The translations under genes and the position numbers were made by a program. DNA of 39,565 nt, from contig DDSR01000490.1 of NCBI GenBank assembly GCA_002343455.1, positions 1 through 39,565 on the forward strand. Direction: 5' to 3'. Source of the DNA: Deltaproteobacteria bacterium UBA2385 (GTDB lineage Bacteria > Myxococcota_A > UBA796 > UBA2385). The notes below the pieces were generated by a model that was not told where the DNA came from, ran no database searches, and saw only the letters and a list, made by a program, of their open reading frames with translations. The first letter of the stretch is position 1. Every line of letters starts with the position of its first letter. Shown here one piece after another: positions 25,556 through 32,121 of this stretch.

Positions 25556-25861
25556 ATGACGACATCGAACACGAGTGCGCGCGCGGACGGCAAGGCCAAG
25601 GAGATCGGCGGCACCATCAAGAAGAAGGTCGGTGTCCTCATCGGCAACGAGCAGATGCAGGCCGAAGGCAAGGCCAAGGAGCTGCAGGGCAAGTCCAAGC
25701 AGGCGACGGCCAAGGCCGGCGAGCGCGTCAAGGGCACCATGGAAGAGCTGACCGGCGGCGTGAAGGGCAAGGTCGGCGATCTGATCGGCAACGAGCAGAT
25801 GGAAGCCGAGGGCAAGGCGCGGAAGCTGAAGGGTCAGCTCCGGCAGAAGATCAACGAGTAG
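25556..25861 (+). CDS. CsbD-like stress protein with two repeats
   Basis: Protein of 101 residues, highly charged and Lys/Glu/Gly-rich, matching the CsbD family (general stress response, function unproven). Two copies of the domain are present: KEIGGTIKKKVGVLIGNEQM with AEGKAKELQGK, and LTGGVKGKVGDLIGNEQM with AEGKARKLKGQ. The DNA of the two copies is also similar, for instance around ATCGGCAACGAGCAGATG, indicating a duplication inside the gene. Usual CsbD proteins have one such unit in about 60-70 residues. The ATG at 25556 has GGAG seven bases upstream. It stands alone, with a structured leader, and is followed after 69 bases by pfaD. Confidence 0.88.
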   Translation: MTTSNTSARADGKAKEIGGTIKKKVGVLIGNEQMQAEGKAKELQGKSKQATAKAGERVKGTMEELTGGVKGKVGDLIGNEQMEAEGKARKLKGQLRQKINE

Positions 25862-25912
25862 CGGGCGACCAATCCCGAGCAGGAGGACGGTCAGGCACAG
25901 CGGAGCGCCCCG

Positions 25913-25925
25913 CACGATACGCTCC
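25913..25925 (+). promoter_or_regulatory. Promoter-like element CACGATACGCTCC, copy 2
   Basis: Identical to 4722-4734. The TACGCT it contains (25918-25923) ends seven bases before the pfaD ATG at 25931 with no ribosome site between, so a leaderless message is possible. Confidence 0.4.
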
Positions 25926-25930
25926 GCCCC

Positions 25931-27784
25931 ATGTCTGACCGCGCCGAACACCTCCTGCAGCTCACCCGCGCCCGCCGCGTCACCTTCTCCACCGGGGGCC
26001 AGGCCAGCGGGCCCGGCGGGGGCCTCGCCGCCTCGGTCGACCGCCTCGGCATGCCGGCGATGGCCGCCGACCTCGCCGAGGGCGAGGAGCTGCGGCTGGA
26101 GGACGAGGGGGTCAGCCTGGTCCTGCGGCGCGAAGGGCCCGCCCACGGCCGGATCCGGGTGAGCTGGGAGGGCGGGCCCTCCTACGAGGAGCAGCTCGTC
26201 CTGCCTCCGCTCGCCGCGGCTCCCCTCCCCGCTCCGGCACCCCAGCCCTCTCCCTCCTCCTCCCAGCCCGTCCCGGCCTCCGCCCTAGCATCGCTAGACT
26301 CCCCCCTCTGGGCCCACGCCGACGGCCTCTACGGCGACGGGCCCGGCCCCGGACCGCTGCGCGCCTTCATCCCCCCGACCCCCACCTCCAGCCTGGGCTC
26401 GGCCTCCTTCCTCCAGGCCCACGGGGTGCGGGCGACCTACGTCGCCGGGGCGATGGCCGGCGGCATCTCCAGCGAGGAGCTGGTGATCGCGATGAGCAAG
26501 GCGGGGATGCTGGCCTGCTTCGGCGCCGGAGGGCTCTCGCTGGAGCGGGTCGAGCAGGCGGTCGAGCGCTGCCGAACAGCGCTAGGCAGCGCTCCCTACA
26601 GCTTCAACCTGCTGCACAACCCGGTCGAGCCCCAGGTCGAGGAGCGCACGGTCGACCTGTACCTGAAGGGCGGCGTGCGGACGATCTCCGCCAGCGCCTA
26701 CATGCGCCTGACCCCGGCGGTGGTGCGCTTCCGTCTAGCAGGCATAGGTCTGGAGGGGGGGCAGATCCGGACCCCCCATCGGGTCATGGCCAAGGTCAGC
26801 CGACCCGAGGTGGCCGAGCAGTTCTTCCGTCCCGCCCCCGAGGCCATCCTGCGCGAGCTGGTGGCCAGCGGCGCCATCAGCGAGGCCCAGGCGAAGCTGG
26901 CGGCCCAGGTGCCGGTGGCCGAGGACGTCACGGTCGAGGGCGACAGCGGCGGCCACACCGACCACCGACCGCTGGTAGCCCTGCTCCCGGTGATCCGGCG
27001 GCAGCGCGATCGTATCGCCACCGAGCAGGACTACGCCTCCCGCGGGATCCACCTGCGGGTCGGCGCAGGCGGCGGCCTGGGCGACCCCAGCAGCGTCCAC
27101 GCGGCCTACGCGCTGGGCGCCGACTACGTCATGACCGGCTCGATCAACCAGAGCTGCGTGGAGGCCGGCACCAGCGACGTGGTGCGGCAGATGCTGGCCC
27201 AGGCCGGCATCGCCGACTGCACCACCGGACCGGCCCCCGATATGTTCGAGCTGGGCGCCCACGTCCAGGTGCTGGGCAGGGGCAGCATGTGGGCCCAGCG
27301 GGCCCAGCGCCTCTACGAGATCTACCGCAGCGCAGAGGGCCTCGACACGATCCCCGCCGCCGAGCGCGAGCGCATCGAGAGCCAGATCATGCGCCGCCCC
27401 CTGGCCGAGGTCTGGGCCGAGACCGCCGCCTTCTGGGCCGAGCGCGACCCGCGCGAGCTGGAGCGGGCGCAGAAGGACGAGAAGCACCGGATGGCCCTGA
27501 CCTTCCGCTGGTACCTGGGCATGTCCAGCCGCTGGGCGCGCAACGGCGACGCCGAGCGCAAGCGGGACTACCAGATCTGGTGCGGGCCGGCGATGGGCCT
27601 CTTCAACGACTGGGTCCGCGGCACCTGGCTGGAGCCCCTGCCCGCGCGCGGGGTGGTCGAGGTGGCCCACGCCCTGCTGCACGGGGCGGCCGTGCTGCGC
27701 CGGGTGGACGCCCTGCGCGGCGCCGGGATGGCGGTGCCGCCCGAGCTGGACACGCCAGCCCCCTGGCGAGGAGCTGCCCGATGA
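25931..27784 (+). CDS. pfaD: PfaD-type enoyl reductase (2-nitropropane dioxygenase-like, FMN)
   Basis: Protein of 617 residues. It has the complete PfaD pattern: GAMAGGISSEELVIAMSKAG followed by MLACFGAGG, YSFNLLHNPVEP, GVRTISASAYMRLTPAVVRF, VEGDSGGHTDHRPL, GAGGGLGDPSSVHAAYALGA, MTGSINQSCVEAGTSD and the late YQIWCGPAMGLFNDWVRGTW. PfaD reduces enoyl intermediates in trans during polyunsaturated fatty acid or trans-AT polyketide synthesis and normally sits in pfaABCD or PKS clusters; none is seen here. The N-terminal 110 residues plus a Pro/Ser linker are extra. Several CTA leucine codons in CTAG contexts stand out. The stop overlaps the next ATG (ATGA). Confidence 0.92.
   Translation: MSDRAEHLLQLTRARRVTFSTGGQASGPGGGLAASVDRLGMPAMAADLAEGEELRLEDEGVSLVLRREGPAHGRIRVSWEGGPSYEEQLVLPPLAAAPLPAPAPQPSPSSSQPVPASALASLDSPLWAHADGLYGDGPGPGPLRAFIPPTPTSSLGSASFLQAHGVRATYVAGAMAGGISSEELVIAMSKAGMLACFGAGGLSLERVEQAVERCRTALGSAPYSFNLLHNPVEPQVEERTVDLYLKGGVRTISASAYMRLTPAVVRFRLAGIGLEGGQIRTPHRVMAKVSRPEVAEQFFRPAPEAILRELVASGAISEAQAKLAAQVPVAEDVTVEGDSGGHTDHRPLVALLPVIRRQRDRIATEQDYASRGIHLRVGAGGGLGDPSSVHAAYALGADYVMTGSINQSCVEAGTSDVVRQMLAQAGIADCTTGPAPDMFELGAHVQVLGRGSMWAQRAQRLYEIYRSAEGLDTIPAAERERIESQIMRRPLAEVWAETAAFWAERDPRELERAQKDEKHRMALTFRWYLGMSSRWARNGDAERKRDYQIWCGPAMGLFNDWVRGTWLEPLPARGVVEVAHALLHGAAVLRRVDALRGAGMAVPPELDTPAPWRGAAR
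26578..26593. repeat. AGCGCT inverted pair with CTAG inside pfaD
   Basis: AGCGCT, AGGC, AGCGCT forms a six-base stem within coding sequence and uses the rare leucine codon CTA. A related motif, CTAGC-ATC-GCTAG, lies near 26285-26297 in the same gene. Confidence 0.45.
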
Positions 27785-28365
27785 CCCCGATGGACATCTA
27801 CAAGCGGGCCTGGGAGGAGATCCAGCCTCACCTGATCGGCTGGATCGTCTTCTACACGGTCTTCACGGCGATCACCTTCGCCACCTGCGGCCTGGGCGGG
27901 CTGCTGATGCCAAACGTCATGCGCGAGCTGCGCGACACCCGCCTGGAGGGCCGGGGGCCCTCGATCGGCCGGCTCTTCGACATGCAGCGCGCCGCCAACG
28001 ACCTGGTCAACTACCTGATCTGGTACGGCGCCATCATCGTCGGCAGCGCCGCGGGCGGCATCGGGGGCACCATCGCCGCGGTCGCCCTGCAGTTCCAGAT
28101 GGCCCTGGCCGCCGACGACCGCTACGCCCCGATGGACAACGCAAAGCTCTCGATGAAGCACGTCGGCGCGCACCTGGGCGACCACGTGATCTTCATGGTC
28201 ATCAGCTCGGCGATGGCGATGTTCGCCGTGATGCTCTGCCTGCTGCCCCTGCCGCTGATCGGCCCCATCATGGGGATGGCCACCTGGCTCTGGTACGAGC
28301 AGTCCCGGGAGGAGCTGGAGCGCATGGCCGCCGAGGGCGGGATCAAGCAGCTCAGCGTTTCCTGA
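27781..28365 (+). CDS. Small membrane protein coupled to pfaD, function unknown
   Basis: Protein of 194 residues, not recognised. It has about four hydrophobic segments: GWIVFYTVFTAITFATCGLG, LIWYGAIIVGSAAGGIGG running into TIAAVALQFQMAL, and VIFMVISSAMAMFAVMLCLL followed by PLPLIGPIMGMATWLWY. The end is charged (EQSREELERMAAEGG). The pattern recalls membrane proteins of the DUF4013 kind but no family is claimed. The ATG overlaps the pfaD stop, so the two are translated together and probably act together, perhaps anchoring the reductase at the membrane or handling its lipid product. Its TGA is directly followed by the stop of the opposing gene. Confidence 0.75.
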   Translation: MTPMDIYKRAWEEIQPHLIGWIVFYTVFTAITFATCGLGGLLMPNVMRELRDTRLEGRGPSIGRLFDMQRAANDLVNYLIWYGAIIVGSAAGGIGGTIAAVALQFQMALAADDRYAPMDNAKLSMKHVGAHLGDHVIFMVISSAMAMFAVMLCLLPLPLIGPIMGMATWLWYEQSREELERMAAEGGIKQLSVS

Positions 28366-28373
28366 TCACTCAG
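28362..28373. terminator. Palindromic zero-gap convergent stops TGATCA
   Basis: The TGA of the membrane protein (28363-28365) and the TGA of the opposing gene (read from 28368-28366) together form TGATCA; CTGA/TCAG at 28362-28365 and 28370-28373 can form a small four-base stem. A weak structure. Confidence 0.25.
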
Positions 28374-29076
28374 CCAACAACGGCCCCCAGGCCCGGGCGG
28401 CGACCTGGAGCTCGTAGGCGACGCGGTCCTTGTGCTCGGGCAAGCCCTGGGCCCAGAGCAGGGCCTGGGTGGAGAGGCCCGAGAGGCGCGGGGCCAGCTC
28501 GCTGCCGCGCACGACGAAGTCGGCCTGCTGCCGGGCCTGGCCGGAGAGGGCGCCGAGCAGGGAGGCGACCTCGTCGACCCGGCCCTCGACCAGCATGGCG
28601 TGCAGGCCGATCAGGCGCTGCTGGGCCCAGGAGCGGGCCGCCTCGATCCGCCGGGCGGGGGCGCCAGGGTCCTCGTCGACGCTGCCCGGCGTGAACTCGG
28701 TGACGGCCAGGAAGAGCTTGCCGCCGCCGCCGGTCGGCGCGGCGTAGAGGAACTGGGCGTTGACGAGCTGGGCGGACTGGCCGGCCAGCTCCTGGGCGAG
28801 GTCCTCGTCGACCTCGGCGAGGTAGGGCTCCTCGCCCTCGGGCCCCGGCAGGCAGGGCACCCCTGCCTTCTGGAAGGCCTCGATCGCCTCGGCCCACATG
28901 ATACTGTGGTTGGTGGCGGCCCAGGAGAGGATCGCGCGGCAGCGGGCGTGGGCGACGATGCGGCCGTCCCCGTCGGTCCAGTGCATCCGGCCCTCGGGCA
29001 GGGCGGCGGCGAAGTCCTTGACCCCCAGCGAGTCGAAGAGGGACTGGACTTCCTTGAACTTGAGCGGCTCGGGCAT
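28366..29076 (-). CDS. Soluble protein of unknown function
   Basis: Protein of 236 residues without signal peptide or membrane helix; not recognised. It is acidic and Trp-containing, with the segments MHWTDGDGRIVAHARCRAIL, SWAATNHSIMWAEAIEAF, AQFLYAAPTGGGGKLFLAV and a helical C-terminal half rich in Ala, Leu and Gln (ARSWAQQRLIGLHAMLVEGR). The paired statement-like WTD, SW and MWAEA elements look like a domain of unknown function seen in uncharacterised cytosolic proteins. The ATG at 29076 has GGAG five bases upstream and is 63 bases from the divergent MNIO gene, so both may share a control region, with TAGCCT as a possible -10 on this strand. Confidence 0.7.
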   Translation of the reverse strand: MPEPLKFKEVQSLFDSLGVKDFAAALPEGRMHWTDGDGRIVAHARCRAILSWAATNHSIMWAEAIEAFQKAGVPCLPGPEGEEPYLAEVDEDLAQELAGQSAQLVNAQFLYAAPTGGGGKLFLAVTEFTPGSVDEDPGAPARRIEAARSWAQQRLIGLHAMLVEGRVDEVASLLGALSGQARQQADFVVRGSELAPRLSGLSTQALLWAQGLPEHKDRVAYELQVAARAWGPLLAE

Positions 29077-29139
29077 GAAGACTCCACGGGGTCGGCAGAG
29101 GCTAACGCAGGCGGAGGGCGGCAGGTTACCGGGCGCGCC

Positions 29140-30822
29140 ATGGCTCTGCACGACGCCACCTTCCTCGACCGCCTCCCTGCGCTCCCCCGGCTCGGGCTGG
29201 GGATCTCGACCGAGCACGGCGCCGGCGATCGCCCCGGGGCGCTGGACCTGCTCGCCTTGCGCGCGGGGCACCCCCACCTCGCCGGCTTCCTGGAGGTCGG
29301 CCTCGAGGTGGAGCGGGGCTTCGACCGGCACACCCGGGCCTGGATCGAGGCCGGCGGCCGGACCACCCTGCACTTCCTGGATCTGAACCTCGAAGACCCC
29401 CAGGACCTCGACCCGACCTGGCTGGCGGGCTTCCGGGCGGCCATCGGCCAGCTCCGGCCGGCCTGGATCTGCGGGGACGCCGGGCTCTGGCACACGGGCG
29501 GGCGAGAGCGTGGACAGATGCTGCTCCTGCCGCCGATCCTGACCGACGAGAGCGCCCGGCAGATGGCCGAGGGCATCATCGCTCTGCGCGAGGCGACCGG
29601 GCTGGAGGTCCTGCCCGAGAACCCGCCGGGCACCGTCTACGTCGGCGATCTACACCTGATCGAGTTCTTCGCCCGACTGTGCGAGTACGCCGATACGGGG
29701 ATGCTGCTGGACCTCGCCCACCTCGCGATCTACCAGGCCGCCAGCGGCCACGAGCTGATGGACGGGCTGGACAGCCTGCCGGCCGACCGGGTGATCGAGT
29801 GTCATATCGCCGGGGGTGTGCACCGCGAGACGCAGGGCTGGCCCTGGATCGACGACGACCACGGCACCGACATCCTGCCGCAGACCTGGGCCCTGACCGA
29901 CGCGGTGCTTCCCCGGGCGCAGAACCTGCGCGCCATCGTCTACGAGTGCGAGCGCAACCCGCTGGAGGCCTGCCTGCCCGGCCTGCGGGAGATCAACGCG
30001 CGCTGGCAGGGAACCGTCCTCCGCCCGGTCGCCCGCCGCCCGGCCCTGCCCCCGGCTCCGAGCCCTCCCCGGGATCCGCGTCGCATCCAGCGGGCGGTGG
30101 TCAGCCTGTTGCACGATCCGACCCTAGAGGACTTCCCCACGCTCACCGAGGCCGAGCGCGCCCTGCTGCGGGACATCGAGCCCCGGGCCCTGCGGACCGA
30201 CCCATACCGTCGCGGGCGGGTGCTGACGGCCCTGCTGGAGGAGGCGCCGACCAGCGCCGCCCTGGCCCTGGGCGGCGAGCCTGCCGCCGCCCTGGATGAC
30301 TTCTTCTCCAGTAAGCGTTTCCACCGGGCCGTCGCCGAGGAAGAACGCTTCGCCCTGGCCTTCCTGGACTGGCTGCAGCCCAAGGCCGGGGGGCTCGCCC
30401 TGCTCGAAGCCGCCATCGCCCGGGCCCGTCGGGACCCTCCTCGTCAGGCCGGGACGCTGCTCCAGCGCGCGCCCGGCCTGCTGCCGGTCTGCCTGCCCGC
30501 GGGAACCCTGGCCCGCTTCGCCTCCCTCTCGCAGCAGCTCGGGACCGAGCCCCTAGCAGCGCTAGCGGAGGGCCTCCCGGTGACGCCCCCTCCCCTGGAG
30601 AGCGGGGAGGAGTGGCTGCTGGTCGACCTGCGCGCCGGCCTCTCCGAGTGCGGGGAGGAGCTGGCCCGCTTGATCCTGGCTGCGGACCAGCCCCAGAGCG
30701 ACGAGCACCTCGTCCAGCTCGCCCGGGAGCTCGGCGCCGACGACGCCGCCGCCGAGGTGATCGCCGACCTGGTGGCCGACGGCAGCCTCGTGCCCGCGGG
30801 AGGCGCCCTTGTCTCTCGCTGA
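29140..30822 (+). CDS. DUF692/MNIO iron oxidase fused to a helical partner-like domain and a PqqD/RRE-like C-terminus
   Basis: Protein of 560 residues. Residues 1-290 fit DUF692 (multinuclear non-haem iron-dependent oxidase): LGLGIS, FLEVGLE (50-56), LHFLDL with His78, CGDAGLWH (111-118), the LPEN pair (158-161), MLLDLAHLAI, ECHIAGG (220-226), IDDDHG (237-242) and YECERNP. After a Pro-rich linker (about 293-312) a helical region begins with SLLHDPTLEDFP, ERALLRDIEPRAL and RRGRVLTALLEEAP, similar in style to HvfC/DUF2063 partner proteins. From 487 on, EEWLLVDLRAG plus three helices ending in IADLVADGSLVP looks like a PqqD/RRE winged helix. MNIOs modify ribosomal peptides; here enzyme, partner and recognition parts seem fused. 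It overlaps a 127-aa gene. Confidence 0.82.
   Translation: MALHDATFLDRLPALPRLGLGISTEHGAGDRPGALDLLALRAGHPHLAGFLEVGLEVERGFDRHTRAWIEAGGRTTLHFLDLNLEDPQDLDPTWLAGFRAAIGQLRPAWICGDAGLWHTGGRERGQMLLLPPILTDESARQMAEGIIALREATGLEVLPENPPGTVYVGDLHLIEFFARLCEYADTGMLLDLAHLAIYQAASGHELMDGLDSLPADRVIECHIAGGVHRETQGWPWIDDDHGTDILPQTWALTDAVLPRAQNLRAIVYECERNPLEACLPGLREINARWQGTVLRPVARRPALPPAPSPPRDPRRIQRAVVSLLHDPTLEDFPTLTEAERALLRDIEPRALRTDPYRRGRVLTALLEEAPTSAALALGGEPAAALDDFFSSKRFHRAVAEEERFALAFLDWLQPKAGGLALLEAAIARARRDPPRQAGTLLQRAPGLLPVCLPAGTLARFASLSQQLGTEPLAALAEGLPVTPPPLESGEEWLLVDLRAGLSECGEELARLILAADQPQSDEHLVQLARELGADDAAAEVIADLVADGSLVPAGGALVSR
30553..30565. repeat. CTAGC-AGC-GCTAG motif inside the MNIO gene
   Basis: A five-base perfect inverted pair around AGC, written with CTA leucine codons that are otherwise rare in this window. 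The same layout with ATC as the centre occurs in pfaD near 26285-26297. Confidence 0.45.
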
Positions 30823-31192
30823 GACAGCGCGGCGCTTCCGGGCCACCGCCACCCCCCCGGCGACCCAAGCCCAGGTCCGCGCCGAGCTGCGCCTCGCCCG
30901 CCGCCAGCTGCTTCGCGCCCGGGCCGAGGCGGCCCGCCCCCACGTCAGCGAGGCCCACGACGCCAGCCAGAACAGCCCCCTGCTGCACTGCCGCGCCCAC
31001 GCCCAGCGCCTGGCCCTCCACCTGCTCGACGGTCGGCCTGCCCTCGCCCTGCGCGAGCTCCCCCTCTGCCTGATGGCCGCCCCGGCCGCCTTCGTCCGCC
31101 GCGCCGCCGGCCTCGCCCCGGGTCAGCCCGGGGGGGTCGGCCTCCTCGCTACCTGGCGAATGCGCCACACCCTGGATCCCCCATGCGCCTGA
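30809..31192 (+). CDS. 127-aa orphan protein in the MNIO operon
   Basis: Protein of 127 residues, not recognised. The TTG at 30809 has GGGAGG six bases upstream and lies 14 bases inside the end of the MNIO gene; its stop lies 10 bases inside the pseudouridine synthase gene, so it is translationally locked between them. The sequence is helical and Arg/Ala/Leu-rich (VRAELRLARRQLLRARAEAA) with three cysteines, in LLHCRAH, LPLCLM and at the very end, DPPCA. No signal peptide or membrane segment is seen. It could be an accessory protein, or a substrate of the MNIO enzyme because of the terminal Cys; neither is shown. Confidence 0.65.
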   Translation: MSLAETARRFRATATPPATQAQVRAELRLARRQLLRARAEAARPHVSEAHDASQNSPLLHCRAHAQRLALHLLDGRPALALRELPLCLMAAPAAFVRRAAGLAPGQPGGVGLLATWRMRHTLDPPCA

Positions 31193-32121
31193 TCGATCTC
31201 CTGATTGCCCGCGGCCTCTCCCGCGGCGACGCCCGTCGGGCCTTGCAGTCCGGCAAGGTCTCGCTCGACGGCGTGCCCACCGCCGACTCCGGTCGAGAGG
31301 TCGAGGACGACCCCCGGGTGCGCTACGACCCCAACGCCCCGCGCCTGACCCCGGGCCGCGACCTGGTCGTCCTGCGCAAGCTGCCCGGCCTCGTCGTCGC
31401 CTGGAAGCCGACCGGGATGCTGTCGGTGCCCGCGCCGCGCGAGGGCGGCCACAAGAACGCTCTGGCGATGATCCGACGCTGGTTCGGCGCCGGCCTGCCC
31501 GTACACCGCCTGGACGAGGACACCAGCGGTCTGTTCATGGTCGCCCTCGACGAGCCCACCCAGCTCGGGATGAAGGAGCTGCTGGAGCGCCACGAGGTCC
31601 ACCGCGGCTACCTCGCCCTGGTCGCCCAGCACTTCCCCCGCGGCGCATGGAGCGTCGAGAGCGAGTTCGTCCGCGATCGCGGCGACGGCCTGCGGGGCAG
31701 CCGGGTCATCCCCGCCGCGCCGGGCAAGCCCCCCAAGCCGCGGCGCTTCCAGCCCGAGCCCGACCAGGAGACCCGCCGGGCCGTCACCCACTTCTCCCTG
31801 GTCGAGAACCTCGCCCGCGACGCCGCCCTGATCTCCTCCCGCCTGGAGACCGGCCGCACCCACCAGGTCCGCATCCACCTCGCCGAGATCGGCCACCCCG
31901 TGCTGGGCGATCCTCTGTACGCGACCCGCCGGATCGCCGCCCGCGCCCCGCGGCTGGCCCTGCACGCCAGCCGGCTGGCCTTCACCCACCCGCTGACGGG
32001 CGAGGCCGTCGAGGTGGTGGCTCCGCTGGCGGACGACCTGGAGGCGCTGCGGCGCAGCCTGAGCGCGCGAGAGGAGGAGGACCAGCCCCCTACCAGACGA
32101 GCACGCGCAGGCGGTCGGTAG
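31183..32121 (+). CDS. RNA pseudouridine synthase, RluA/RluD family
   Basis: Protein of 312 residues. An N-terminal S4 domain (LIDLLIARGLSRGDARRALQ, GKVSLDGVPT) is followed by the catalytic domain: LVVAWKPTGMLSVP, the signature LPVHRLDEDTSGLFMVA with the catalytic Asp, and SSRLETGRTHQVRIHLAEIG then HPVLGDPLY. It converts uridine to pseudouridine in rRNA or tRNA. An extra loop (VIPAAPGKPPKPRRFQPEPD) separates catalytic elements. The ATG at 31183 overlaps the end of the 127-aa gene. The 3' end runs 32 bases into the convergent alpha-2-macroglobulin gene. Target position cannot be deduced. Confidence 0.93.
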   Translation: MRLIDLLIARGLSRGDARRALQSGKVSLDGVPTADSGREVEDDPRVRYDPNAPRLTPGRDLVVLRKLPGLVVAWKPTGMLSVPAPREGGHKNALAMIRRWFGAGLPVHRLDEDTSGLFMVALDEPTQLGMKELLERHEVHRGYLALVAQHFPRGAWSVESEFVRDRGDGLRGSRVIPAAPGKPPKPRRFQPEPDQETRRAVTHFSLVENLARDAALISSRLETGRTHQVRIHLAEIGHPVLGDPLYATRRIAARAPRLALHASRLAFTHPLTGEAVEVVAPLADDLEALRRSLSAREEEDQPPTRRARAGGR

